DNA of 64,000 nucleotides from Ardenticatenaceae bacterium. Its GTDB lineage: Bacteria; Chloroflexota; Anaerolineae; Promineifilales; Promineifilaceae. A program made the translations under genes and the position numbers. The notes under the pieces were generated by a model, which saw nothing but the letters and a program-made list of their open reading frames with translations, ran no database searches and was not told the origin of the DNA. Shown one piece after another: positions 54,689-63,568 of the stretch. Each line of letters starts with the position of its first letter. Position 1 is the first letter of the stretch. The DNA is taken from assembly GCA_020634315.1 (NCBI GenBank), contig JACKBV010000002.1:270039-334038 (forward strand), given 5' to 3'.

Positions 54689-56074
54689 TCATTGTTCCGG
54701 ATCGTTCGCATCAATTTCTGTAGAAATCAAGCCCCGCTGCCGCGCCTCTTCAAAGGATAGCCCCTCGCCAATACTCTCTTCGTCGGTGGCAATATCCCAA
54801 AAAGCGTCCAGGTCTACACTCTCCGGCTCATCTTGCAGATTCAAAATATCGAGTAAGCCCGACACATCGGCCGTTTCTTCAACCGGTTCTGCGGCCGTCT
54901 CTGTCGCCTTTTCTTCAAACATGGGCAGCCCGTCTAACATAGATGCGGCTTCATCAAACGAAAGTGTATTTGTGAGCACACTCTCTTCATCCTGCTTTAA
55001 GGCTTCATCCCAAAAAGAGTCAATGTCTGTGGTAACGGCCGTTTCATCCAAATTCAGCGCCGCCAACAATCCATCCATATCCACCTCGGCCGGTTCCACC
55101 TGCGGCGTCGCCACAAAACGCTCTGGCATTGTAAACACCGGCTCAGGTTCCACCTTTGGCGTCTCTTCCACTTGACGTGGCGGTGGCGTGGAGCGACCCT
55201 TCTTCTCTTCCGACCGCACTGGCAGTGGTTCCGGCTTAACAGGTTGAGGCTTCGCCGCTACCTGGGTATCACGAAGCGATGGCAGCAGTTCCACCAATTC
55301 TTTAATCGCTCGCTGTGCAAAAACCCAAATCGTCCCAATACGCCCCCGGCGCGCGCCAGCGCTATAAAACAGAGAAATGAAAAAATCCTGCCCGATATTG
55401 GCGTTGTACAATTCCACAGACTGCCCGGCATGATACTGCAACGTAAAATGAGATGTTTCTCCCAACTGTTCAGCCAGCGCAAAACTGTTGCGTATATTTT
55501 GGGCAATGGTCACAATCAGCTTGGGTATCTCCAGGCGGCGTTGTTCGCCCAACTCCAACAAAAGCTGTCCTTGCGTTGTTGCCAGCACCAGCCCCGAAGC
55601 ACCGGTATCGGCACGCAGCAAGTCGAGCCGCTTGCGCACGATGTCCGGCACCGTGAAATCAACGGTGAGCATCGGTTCTGGCTCAGGGGTGGGGATGCTT
55701 TCACCGTATAAGGCTGTGCGAACGGCCGTTAACATCCCATCCGTATCCAACGGCTTCCGAAAATAACGATACACCCCCAACTCATTCGCCTCCGTCTGGC
55801 CCTGTGGCGAAGAATAAGCTGTAATCATAATGACCGGCATATCAGAGTGACGCCTGCGAATACGACGCACAAAATCAAAACCACTCATCCCCGGTAAGCG
55901 CACATCCGTAATCACCAAATCAAAATTTGTGCGCAAAAGCTCCAACATACCCTCCTCCGCAGAGGGTACAGCAAGCACCTCAAACTCATGACCAGATACT
56001 TCCAGCATAGAGCGCAAAAGCTCCAACATCTCGAAGTGGTCATCTACAACCAAAATTTGCTTCACGTCAGCCAT
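54689..56074 (-). CDS. Receiver/Roadblock-like protein with duplicated acidic tail
   Basis: The protein has 461 residues. Residues 1-125 are a receiver (VVDDH, Asp57 in ITDVRLPG, Lys in YFRKPLD). Residues about 150-270 resemble a Roadblock/LC7 or profilin-like fold (GLVLATTQGQLLLELGEQRR, then LYNANIGQDFFISLFYSAG). The last 200 residues are low-complexity and acidic with two copies of a motif: GLLxxLNLxxx, DxDxFWD and LSFxEA. Roadblock domains often regulate small GTPases or motility. No GTPase gene is adjacent, and downstream partners are unknown. REC is firm; the other calls are tentative. Confidence 0.82.
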   Translation of the reverse strand: MADVKQILVVDDHFEMLELLRSMLEVSGHEFEVLAVPSAEEGMLELLRTNFDLVITDVRLPGMSGFDFVRRIRRRHSDMPVIMITAYSSPQGQTEANELGVYRYFRKPLDTDGMLTAVRTALYGESIPTPEPEPMLTVDFTVPDIVRKRLDLLRADTGASGLVLATTQGQLLLELGEQRRLEIPKLIVTIAQNIRNSFALAEQLGETSHFTLQYHAGQSVELYNANIGQDFFISLFYSAGARRGRIGTIWVFAQRAIKELVELLPSLRDTQVAAKPQPVKPEPLPVRSEEKKGRSTPPPRQVEETPKVEPEPVFTMPERFVATPQVEPAEVDMDGLLAALNLDETAVTTDIDSFWDEALKQDEESVLTNTLSFDEAASMLDGLPMFEEKATETAAEPVEETADVSGLLDILNLQDEPESVDLDAFWDIATDEESIGEGLSFEEARQRGLISTEIDANDPEQ

Positions 56075-56170
56075 AAGCAGACCCGCCTTCAGGAAAGCGC
56101 ATAAAGAGGCATAATGACAGGATCATCATCAGTAATTATAAAGTCTCTCTGACATTAAGCCAAAAGATAA

Positions 56171-56200
56171 AGAAAGGCCTGCTGTACAGCAGGCCTCTCC
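56171..56200 (-). terminator. Intrinsic terminator of the oligopeptide transporter operon
   Basis: A perfect 22-base palindrome, AGGCCTGCTGT followed by its complement, at 56175-56196 is followed on the minus strand by TTCTTTATCTTTT. It lies about 75 bases after the oppF-like stop. Confidence 0.8.
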
Positions 56201-56272
56201 GCATAAACGCAAGAAACAAATACAAGCTGTTTGCCATCCAGACATAGACATCCTGGACAGCCCTTCTCGCCA

Positions 56273-57352
56273 CTAGCCAATAACAGAGATATTTTCAGCG
56301 CCAACCTTATCAATCGTCAGTTTGCTGGCACCTTTCTCGCCTGTCTCCAACAACCAACAAGCCGCATAATGATTACTGCCATAATCCTTAAATGGCGGTT
56401 CATCCTCGCGGCATTTATCAAATGCCAATGGGCAACGAGTATGGAAACGACACCCCTTTGGCGGATTCAACGGGCTGGGCACATCTCCTTCCAAAATCAC
56501 GCGTTGTCTCTTCAACGTCGGATCAGGAACAGGAATCGCCGACATCAACGCCTGTGTATAAGGGTGCAATGGATCACTATACAAATCATCACGCGATGCC
56601 ATCTCCACCATTTTACCCAGGTACATCACCCCTACCCGGTCGCTAAAATGCTCCACCACACTCAAATTATGAGCAATAAACAAATACGTTAACCCAAAGT
56701 CACGCTGCAACTCTTTCAGAATATTCAACACCTGCGCTTGAATAGACACATCCAATGCAGATACTGGCTCATCACAAACAATAAACTTCGGGCGTAATGT
56801 CAAAGCACGGGCAATACCAATACGCTGCCGTTGACCACCAGAAAACTCATGGGGATAACGGCGTGCATGATCAGCACGCATACCCACCCGCGTCAACATC
56901 TCCACAACAATATCATATCGCTCCTGCGCATTTTTCTTCGTATGAATCCGCAGCCCTTCAGCAATACTTTCGCCAACCGGCATGCGCGGATCCAATGAAG
57001 AATAAGGGTCTTGGAAAATGATCTGAATGTTGCGACGCATCTTCTTCAAGGCAGAAGCATCCAGGTCAAACAAGTTTTGACCATCAAACTTCACTTCACC
57101 AGATGTCGAAGGAATCAGCCGCAAAATCGTACGGCCCACTGTCGTCTTTCCACAGCCAGACTCCCCCACTAACCCAAAAGACTCGCCTTCATAAATGAAA
57201 AAGCTGATATTATCAACCGCTTTCACCCAGGCTTGTACGCGTTGCAACAATCCCCCGCGCACAGGGAAATATTTCACCAGGTTGTTAACCTCAACCAGAA
57301 CTTTACGCTTCTGTTGACCTTTGCTGCCATTTGCATTTTTTTCGTCAGTCAT
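56273..57352 (-). CDS. oppF: Oligopeptide ABC transporter ATP-binding protein (OppF/DppF-like)
   Basis: The protein has about 359 residues. Walker A is GESGCGKTT, signature FSGGQRQR, Walker B FIVCDEPVSALD, H-loop IAHNLS. The C-terminal oligopeptide-specific stretch CRFHTRCPLAFDKCREDEP contains the Cys cluster typical of this subfamily. A GTG at 57355 precedes ATG 57352; GAGGAAGA upstream fits the ATG. Forms the ATPase pair with OppD on the inner face of the membrane. Confidence 0.95.
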   Translation of the reverse strand: MTDEKNANGSKGQQKRKVLVEVNNLVKYFPVRGGLLQRVQAWVKAVDNISFFIYEGESFGLVGESGCGKTTVGRTILRLIPSTSGEVKFDGQNLFDLDASALKKMRRNIQIIFQDPYSSLDPRMPVGESIAEGLRIHTKKNAQERYDIVVEMLTRVGMRADHARRYPHEFSGGQRQRIGIARALTLRPKFIVCDEPVSALDVSIQAQVLNILKELQRDFGLTYLFIAHNLSVVEHFSDRVGVMYLGKMVEMASRDDLYSDPLHPYTQALMSAIPVPDPTLKRQRVILEGDVPSPLNPPKGCRFHTRCPLAFDKCREDEPPFKDYGSNHYAACWLLETGEKGASKLTIDKVGAENISVIG

Positions 57353-57369
57353 CACTGTTCTTCCTCGTA

Positions 57370-58353
57370 TTACTCATATAGCCAGCACCGGACCCAATGA
57401 TCCGGATTGATCGCCTTAAGCTCTGGTTCCTCTTCGGTACAGATTTCCAGGTTATATTGCACACGCGCCAAACAACGTGGCGCAAACTTACACCCTGGTG
57501 GCAGATCAATAAGGTTTGGCACAGAACCAGGAATCGTCACTAATTCCCGATCCGTCTCGCCAAGTACAGGAGTAGAGCCAATCAAGGCCTCTGTGTAAGG
57601 ATGTTTCGGCGCTTTGAACAGCTCGACCACAGGAGATTGCTCGACAATACGCCCCGCATACATCACATTCACACGGTCACACATTTCGGCCACAACCCCA
57701 AGGTCATGTGTAATCAAAATAATGGATGTATCCATCTTCGAACGCAAATTACGCATCAAATCCAGAATCTGCGCCTGAATAGTCACATCCAATGCAGTTG
57801 TTGGCTCATCAGCAATCAACAATTCGGGCACACACGCCAACGCCATGGCAATCATGACACGCTGCGCCATCCCACCAGACAATTCATGAGGGAACGACTT
57901 CACGCGCGATTCTGGTTCAGGAATACCTACCATTCCCAACAATTCAATCGCCCGCTTTTCACCTGCATCTTTACCAATGTCTTGGTGAATAAAAAGGACT
58001 TCCGCTAACTGTTCTCCAACCCGAAACACAGGGTTTAGACAACTTTGCGGCTGCTGGAAAATCATTGATATACGATTGCCGCGAACTTGAATCATTTTTG
58101 ATTCCGGCAACTTCAACATATCTTCATTATCAAAGATGATCTCACCTTCGACAATCTTCCCCGGCTGCCCAATTAATTGCATGATAGAAAGAGAGGTTAC
58201 ACTCTTTCCACAACCAGACTCACCTACAAGGCCTACAACCTCACCACGTTTGACAGAAAAGTCAATCCCATCTACGGCACGAACCACACCGGATTCCGTG
58301 AAAAACTGGGTTTTTAGACCTTTTACTTCCAGAATGTTTTCTTTGTTTTCCAC
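57370..58353 (-). CDS. oppD: Oligopeptide ABC transporter ATP-binding protein (OppD/DppD-like)
   Basis: The protein has about 327 residues from GTG 58353; an upstream TTG at 58362 has its purine-rich site too close. Walker A GESGCGKS, signature LSGGMAQR, Walker B LLIADEPTTALD, and the Cys-containing C-terminus (GCKFAPRCLARV) are present. The gene ends 17 bases before oppF, and the two ATPases work as a pair. Oligopeptide or dipeptide specificity is set by the binding protein. Confidence 0.95.
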   Translation of the reverse strand: MENKENILEVKGLKTQFFTESGVVRAVDGIDFSVKRGEVVGLVGESGCGKSVTSLSIMQLIGQPGKIVEGEIIFDNEDMLKLPESKMIQVRGNRISMIFQQPQSCLNPVFRVGEQLAEVLFIHQDIGKDAGEKRAIELLGMVGIPEPESRVKSFPHELSGGMAQRVMIAMALACVPELLIADEPTTALDVTIQAQILDLMRNLRSKMDTSIILITHDLGVVAEMCDRVNVMYAGRIVEQSPVVELFKAPKHPYTEALIGSTPVLGETDRELVTIPGSVPNLIDLPPGCKFAPRCLARVQYNLEICTEEEPELKAINPDHWVRCWLYE

Positions 58354-58380
58354 TTGCTCCAACCTCTTCTCTATGATGTC

Positions 58381-59358
58381 CTATAGCTTAAGCCGTGGGT
58401 CAAGAGCATCACGCAAGCCATCACCCAAATAGTTAAAAGCTAGCGAGGCAATAAAAATTGCCAGACCCGGATACAAAGCTTTCCAAGGGGCTGTGAACAT
58501 GTCTTTTTGCACATCTTGCAACATATTCCCCCAAGTTGCTACAGGCTGCTGAATACCAAACCCCAAAAAACTCAAGGCCGACTCTACCAAAATCACATTA
58601 CTCAAACCCAAAGTTGCGCTAACAATAATAGGTGGCAACGCATTTGGCATCATATGCCGAACAATGATTTGCAAATCGCTCAGACCTAATGCTTTAGAAG
58701 CTTCCGTAAACTCTTGATTACGCAAACTTAAAACCATACCTCGTGCCAAACGGCAAGCACCGGTCCACCCAAAAAGGCTGAGGATGACGATAATAACGAC
58801 AGCCTGACTCCATTCCGGAGGGAGGGCCTCAATACGCAAATCACGCAAGATAGAAGAGAGGGTAAGCAGCAAAGGCAATGTAGGCAGAATAATAACGAAT
58901 TCAACAATACGTTGAATCAAGTTATCTACCCATTTACCAAAATAACCAGATACTGCACCGAGAAACATCCCTACAGTCTCTTGCACAAATACCACAGTAA
59001 AGGCAATGAATAGGGATAATCGTCCAGCAACCAACAACCGATAAAGAACATCACGCCCTAATTCATCTGTTCCTAAGGGGTGTGCTGACGTAGGAGCCGC
59101 ATTTCGCGCCGCTAAATCTTGTGTATCACGGGCATAATTAAGGTATTCACCCTTAGAAACATTATAGTAAGTGCGATGCTCCATAATGATGGGAGCAACA
59201 ATCACTAACAAAATTAGCATGACAAGTAGAATCAAACTGGCCGTCGCCAAGCGGTGTCGTCGTAATCGCTTCCAATAAGTCACCAACAGGCGTTCTGGCT
59301 TATCCGTCAACAATGCTTCTGCCTGAAGGGCATCCACATCAATTTCTGCTACAGACAT
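58381..59358 (-). CDS. oppC: Oligopeptide ABC transporter permease (OppC/DppC-like)
   Basis: The protein has 325 residues with an N-terminal helix and five further helices of the BPD fold. The external loop ending in AHPLGTDELGRDVLYRLLVA and the EAA loop EASKALGLSDLQIIVRHMMP are complete. GGAGAAAAAGT precedes ATG 59358. It is the second membrane subunit of the importer. Confidence 0.95.
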   Translation of the reverse strand: MSVAEIDVDALQAEALLTDKPERLLVTYWKRLRRHRLATASLILLVMLILLVIVAPIIMEHRTYYNVSKGEYLNYARDTQDLAARNAAPTSAHPLGTDELGRDVLYRLLVAGRLSLFIAFTVVFVQETVGMFLGAVSGYFGKWVDNLIQRIVEFVIILPTLPLLLTLSSILRDLRIEALPPEWSQAVVIIVILSLFGWTGACRLARGMVLSLRNQEFTEASKALGLSDLQIIVRHMMPNALPPIIVSATLGLSNVILVESALSFLGFGIQQPVATWGNMLQDVQKDMFTAPWKALYPGLAIFIASLAFNYLGDGLRDALDPRLKL

Positions 59359-59419
59359 ACTTTTTCTCCTTCAAGAATTAACCTCAAGGGACTGAACTTG
59401 CCCAGAGATTGTATGTTAC

Positions 59420-60607
59420 TTAATCGAAGCGAATTCTCGGATCAACGATGGTATAAAGAATATCGCCAACCAATGTTGCAATGACGACCAAAATAGCTGA
59501 AATAAACAAGATAGCCATGACAATCGGCCAGTCATCACGGTTGAGTGAATCAATGAACAACCTACCCATGCCTGGATAGTTGAAAATAGTCTCTGTCAGA
59601 ATAGCACCACTAAAAATGCCAGGGATTTGGAAAACCACGATGGTGATCAATGGAATTAAGGCATTGCGTGCGGCATGTTTTACAATCACGGCACGCTCGC
59701 GTAAGCCTTTTGCACGTGCCGTGCGCACATAATCTTGGCGCAGCACTTCAAGCATAGAAGAACGCATAAACCGGCTCCACCCTGCCAAATAAAGTAAAGT
59801 CAAAACGGTTACCGGGAGAAATAGATGGGCGATGCGATCAGCGAGTGATCTCGGCTGGATATTCAAAACATCTTGCAAGCTGCCCGGCGTTACCCGTGTC
59901 GTAAAAACATCTCCCGTGGGGAAGTATGGCAACCCCCATTCTTTAAACTTCAGACCAAAGAGAATGATCATCAACAAGCCAAACCAAAAGACGGGCATGG
60001 CAATACCAAAAAAGCTAAAGGTGGTTACAGCATAATCCAGCTTTGAATACTGCTTCACGGCCGAAATCATGCCAATTGGTATAGCAACAATCAATGAAAT
60101 GACTGTAACGCTGCTCATGAGGATAACGGTGTTCTGTACACGAGAACCGATCACAGATGTAACTGTTTGCCCCCTGGCAAGTGACCAAGATTGCCCCCAA
60201 TCCCAGCGAATCACGCCGCGACGGCATGGGGATATACCATCTCCATCCCATTCGGCATTGGTCCCTCCCACATTTTTACAAGTAGGAGATTGGAAATCTA
60301 CCCACGTACCCGTATCCCACATTTTGTCGGCTGGGCCTGGATTGCCTATCGTTGCTCCTACCTCATCTACCCAATCTTCACCGAGCAACCACGTTAGATA
60401 AGCAAGATAAAAGGGTTTATTCAACCCAAGCATGGCTTCCAGACGGGCTATATCTTCTGGGCTAAACCGGGATTTTGCATCGGCCGCCAGATTCAGCCCT
60501 GACAAAGGGCCACCGGGAACGGCATTCAACAACGCAAAAATGGCTATTGTGGCGACAATGACCACAATCACCATTTGAAATCCGCGTCGAATCAAATAAT
60601 TTGTCAC
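59420..60607 (-). CDS. oppB: Oligopeptide ABC transporter permease (OppB/DppB-like)
   Basis: The protein has 395 residues, longer than the usual 310. The extra part lies in a long extracellular loop between the first and second helices (about residues 70-135), which contains two Cys (SPTCKNVGG and ISPCRRG) and many Asp/Gly and may form a disulfide. The core permease (SMLEVLRQDYVRTARAKGL and GLRERAVIVKHAARNALIP) is normal. GTG 60607 follows GGAGG by seven bases. The enlarged loop is shared with a branch of Dpp-like permeases. Confidence 0.93.
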   Translation of the reverse strand: MTNYLIRRGFQMVIVVIVATIAIFALLNAVPGGPLSGLNLAADAKSRFSPEDIARLEAMLGLNKPFYLAYLTWLLGEDWVDEVGATIGNPGPADKMWDTGTWVDFQSPTCKNVGGTNAEWDGDGISPCRRGVIRWDWGQSWSLARGQTVTSVIGSRVQNTVILMSSVTVISLIVAIPIGMISAVKQYSKLDYAVTTFSFFGIAMPVFWFGLLMIILFGLKFKEWGLPYFPTGDVFTTRVTPGSLQDVLNIQPRSLADRIAHLFLPVTVLTLLYLAGWSRFMRSSMLEVLRQDYVRTARAKGLRERAVIVKHAARNALIPLITIVVFQIPGIFSGAILTETIFNYPGMGRLFIDSLNRDDWPIVMAILFISAILVVIATLVGDILYTIVDPRIRFD

Positions 60608-61061
60608 TTACACACCTCCACACAATATCGACTTGTCTGATGACGGTTATAGTTATCGGTTATGCTGTCAATTACCTATAAAAGCAGATAACTATTCAGG
60701 TTCTTCAAGAAACCAGGTTGGTGAAAAATCTGGCTTCTGACTGCATAGTTACAAGAATAGTTCTATTGAAGTCAGACAAAGGGAATAGGATTGTTAAATT
60801 ACGCTCAACAGAATAAGGCTTTTGCAGAAAGCAAAAATTACCCATTCCCCATTACCGATTACAGGGAATTGACTCCTGTTTACCGATACTACTTTTTGTG
60901 GCGTATACCATATTAATGATGCATTAAAATGAAGTGGGGGGATTGTACCAAAGCAAATGGGGCAACGCCAGAAAAAGCAGAGGACAGAATAATGAGAAAA
61001 AGTGGGTTAAAAAAAGTGGCAGTGCCGAAGCACTGCCACTTTTTGAGTAAGCACTTATGGC
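60608..61061. other. Intergenic region between oppB and the binding-protein gene (454 bases)
   Basis: It contains TTGACA on the minus strand at 60666-60671 without a well-spaced -10, an ATTACCGATTAC word at 60851-60862 like the repeat at 17372-17451, a small hairpin TTTTGC/GCAAAA (60820-60836), and the strong terminator at 61011-61044. No small gene was supported. Confidence 0.5.
61011..61044 (-). terminator. Intrinsic terminator with UUCG loop after the binding-protein gene
   Basis: A perfect 15-bp stem (61011-61025 with 61030-61044) carries a UUCG tetraloop on the minus-strand RNA and is followed by a T-rich tail. It separates the binding-protein transcript from the permease and ATPase genes. 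Confidence 0.92.
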
Positions 61062-63092
61062 TTAGTGTTGAATGTCGATTTCGTAAATGTTGTACAGTTC
61101 AGAGTTCTGTGTCGGGTCAACACCGAAATTGACGATTTCTGGACGGGCCGCAGCTACCTTCAAGCGCAAGAACAACGGGATAACCGGAACGTTCTCGGAG
61201 AAGATAATCTGTGCTTCTTTGTGGCCCATTTCATACCCTTCTGTACCAGGCAGAGAACCGATTGCTAACTGGCAAGCTGCATCGAACTCAGCATTTGACC
61301 AACCAGCTTCGTTTTGACCACCCCAGTCACTTGGATATGGATCGCTACCATCTTCGTTTACATCTTCTGGCGGGCCAGGAATGTTCCAACCGCCGTAGAG
61401 GTTACAGGATGGTTCGACACCAGTTAACCAGGCAAATTCACCCAGGTCGAAGCGACGGCCGAAGAGCACGCCCTCAGGACCATCAGCAAACCATTCGCTG
61501 GAAGGCAGGTAATACAGTTCAATGTCAATACCACAGGCAAGCATGTTTTCTTTGAAGATTTGGGTCAATTGCTGACGCATTTCATTACCGGTGGTGGTAC
61601 CGAGTGTCACTTTGAAGGGAGTGCCATCCCAGGAGGCAGGATCGCTATTGTTGGCAGCAACGTTAGCCGAGTAATATTCACGGATGCCATCGCCATCGCT
61701 GTCAATGAAACCAATCTCGTCGAGAAGGGCATTGGCTGCGTCTACATCATAGGGCCATTCGGTCAATCCTTCGGGATAGAGCGGGTGGACGCTGGGGATG
61801 TAGGTCTGGATAACTTCGGAACGGCCGTATAGGATATTGTCAACCATGCTCTGGCGATCGGTACACATCGTCATTGCCTGACGGACACGTGCATCCTCGA
61901 ACCAGTCTGGACGGGTGTCAGCATACTCGCCATATGGATCGATACCAAAGTCAATGTGTTCGTAAACGGTACCAGTCTGGAAGTAAGGAACCAACAGACC
62001 ATTGGCTTCCGCTTCAATCAAGAACGGTGCTTCACCAGCGCTCAAAGCATCTTGCGTACCAATGTCACATTGGCCGGAGAGCAACTGAGCAACCAACTGA
62101 TTCGTGTCAGGGATGAACTTGAAGGTAACGCTATCCAGATAGGGCAACCCTTCATCGGCACGATAGTAGTATTCATTCTTTTCCAAAACAATGCTGTCAC
62201 CAGCAACCCAGTCAACGATACGGAACGGGCCATCGCCAATGGGCAGACGGGAAACATCTTCTGCTTCCAACAGCTCAGCAGCGGTGTAGCCACCCCATGC
62301 ATGACGTGGGTATGGAGCATAGAAGTTCACGAAGTAGGTGGAGTCCATGTAACCGGGAAGACCTGTCCAACGTACAGAAAGGTCACCAGTTGCTTCGTAG
62401 CTGGCGGTACGCTCGTAAACGTATTTGGCAGTTGGTGTATCAGGATCACCGACTAACTCAAAGCCGTAAACGGAGTCATCTGCTGTCACAGGGGTGCCAT
62501 CAGACCAGACAGTGGGCAGCATGGTGAAATCAACAGCCAGCTGATTCATCATGACTGCGTTGCCATCGAAAGCTACTTCCTCACCAGCGGAATTCTCAAC
62601 GGTGACGCCTTCGCCCCAAGCCACAACGGTGTCGGTTACGTCACGAACCATGTCGCCAGGTTGCACTTCCACTTCGTTGATCACAGCATCGCCATCGGCC
62701 AAGCTGGGGATCTTCTCCAGGCCATCAGCCTGGTAAGCAAAGGAAAGGTTGGTGATGTAGTTGGTGAAGACGGCGTGTTGCACAGCGCGTGCAGCCAACA
62801 TACTTCCACCCAAAGGATACATGGTATCCGGTTCCTGAGCCTGGCAGACGATCAAGTCTTTTGGCCCTTCGACCATCTCTTCTTCAGCTTCTACTTGAAC
62901 CGTGACGGTTTCGACGACAGTCTCGGTGACAACACGGGTCACTTCCACGGCCTCGCCGGCCACTTCCACGGTTTCGGTAACAACACGGGTCACTTCCACA
63001 GTGACGGTTTCTGTCTGGGGCTGGCAAGCCGCCAAAACGACTGCACCCAACATGACAAACAAGGCTACAAGCGCCCAACGTTTCATGTTCAT
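61062..63092 (-). CDS. Oligopeptide/dipeptide ABC transporter substrate-binding lipoprotein (family 5)
   Basis: The protein has 676 residues, somewhat longer than typical OppA. The lipobox is VLAAC. A linker rich in Val, Thr and Glu with two copies of VEVTRVVTETV follows, probably an extended tether to the membrane or cell wall. The SBP5 core includes LIVCQAQEPDTMYPLGGS, WTGLPGYMDSTYFVNFYAP and ARVRQAMTMCTDRQSMVDN. Secreted and membrane-anchored, it captures peptides for the Opp system. GAGGAGGAAG lies before ATG 63092. A strong terminator isolates it from the rest of the operon. Confidence 0.95.
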   Translation of the reverse strand: MNMKRWALVALFVMLGAVVLAACQPQTETVTVEVTRVVTETVEVAGEAVEVTRVVTETVVETVTVQVEAEEEMVEGPKDLIVCQAQEPDTMYPLGGSMLAARAVQHAVFTNYITNLSFAYQADGLEKIPSLADGDAVINEVEVQPGDMVRDVTDTVVAWGEGVTVENSAGEEVAFDGNAVMMNQLAVDFTMLPTVWSDGTPVTADDSVYGFELVGDPDTPTAKYVYERTASYEATGDLSVRWTGLPGYMDSTYFVNFYAPYPRHAWGGYTAAELLEAEDVSRLPIGDGPFRIVDWVAGDSIVLEKNEYYYRADEGLPYLDSVTFKFIPDTNQLVAQLLSGQCDIGTQDALSAGEAPFLIEAEANGLLVPYFQTGTVYEHIDFGIDPYGEYADTRPDWFEDARVRQAMTMCTDRQSMVDNILYGRSEVIQTYIPSVHPLYPEGLTEWPYDVDAANALLDEIGFIDSDGDGIREYYSANVAANNSDPASWDGTPFKVTLGTTTGNEMRQQLTQIFKENMLACGIDIELYYLPSSEWFADGPEGVLFGRRFDLGEFAWLTGVEPSCNLYGGWNIPGPPEDVNEDGSDPYPSDWGGQNEAGWSNAEFDAACQLAIGSLPGTEGYEMGHKEAQIIFSENVPVIPLFLRLKVAAARPEIVNFGVDPTQNSELYNIYEIDIQH

Positions 63093-63568
63093 AATTAAAT
63101 CTTCCTCCTCAGAAGGTTAAATAAGGGTTTTACAGGTTTCACAACAAATTTCAGTCTACTTGTGCGGTAATCCGCTATTGATATAAACATTAAATTCGAC
63201 CTATCACCTCCCTGCTAATTAGTTTGATGAATACCCCTAAAACAAAAACCACGAGACGTGATGCAACACAAGGCGCACCTATGCTCGTGGCTCTATACAC
63301 ATCATTTTATTCTTAATCTGAGGTTGATGCGCCAGATTCAGGATAATCATCTCCTCTTCTTCACCTAATCAATGCAACTTTTATGGTTGCTGCTCCACAG
63401 TATAAGGGTGAGTATGTAATGTCACCCTACTTCAAGCAAATGGGATTATAAGACGATTGCAAACGAATGTCAAATAAGGGGCAAAAAAGGGGCAAATAGG
63501 GGGTGTCTGGCAAACGGAAACCGTGAACAGGCCATTTCTGGCTGCATGGTGAATGATGTAATGAACGG
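63093..63568. other. Leader and intergenic region upstream of the binding-protein gene (476 bases)
   Basis: It has a GGGAGGTGAT site near 63200-63215 on the minus strand, a possible 31-codon reading frame (63095-63190) ending two bases before the binding-protein start, and an inverted repeat CCACGAG (63249-63255) / CTCGTGG (63284-63290). No convincing promoter or gene could be fixed. Confidence 0.4.

Larger units (their letters stand above)
1419..61828. repeat. Dispersed palindrome ACGGCCGT / AACGGCCGTT
   Basis: About 69 copies of ACGGCCGT were counted by eye across the window; about 39 have the full AACGGCCGTT. Examples: 1419-1426, 2911-2918, 8606-8613, 15412-15419, 23833-23840, 30464-30471, 36383-36390, 46264-46271, 54400-54407, 61821-61828. 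Nearly all are inside genes, in all three frames: Thr-Ala-Val (23833), Asn-Gly-Arg (29566), Arg-Pro-Leu (30464). See the findings for interpretation. Confidence 0.9.

Noticed and set aside
61956..62456. Plus-strand open frame opposite the peptide-binding protein
   Set aside because: Antisense of a clear SBP5 gene; no start signal.
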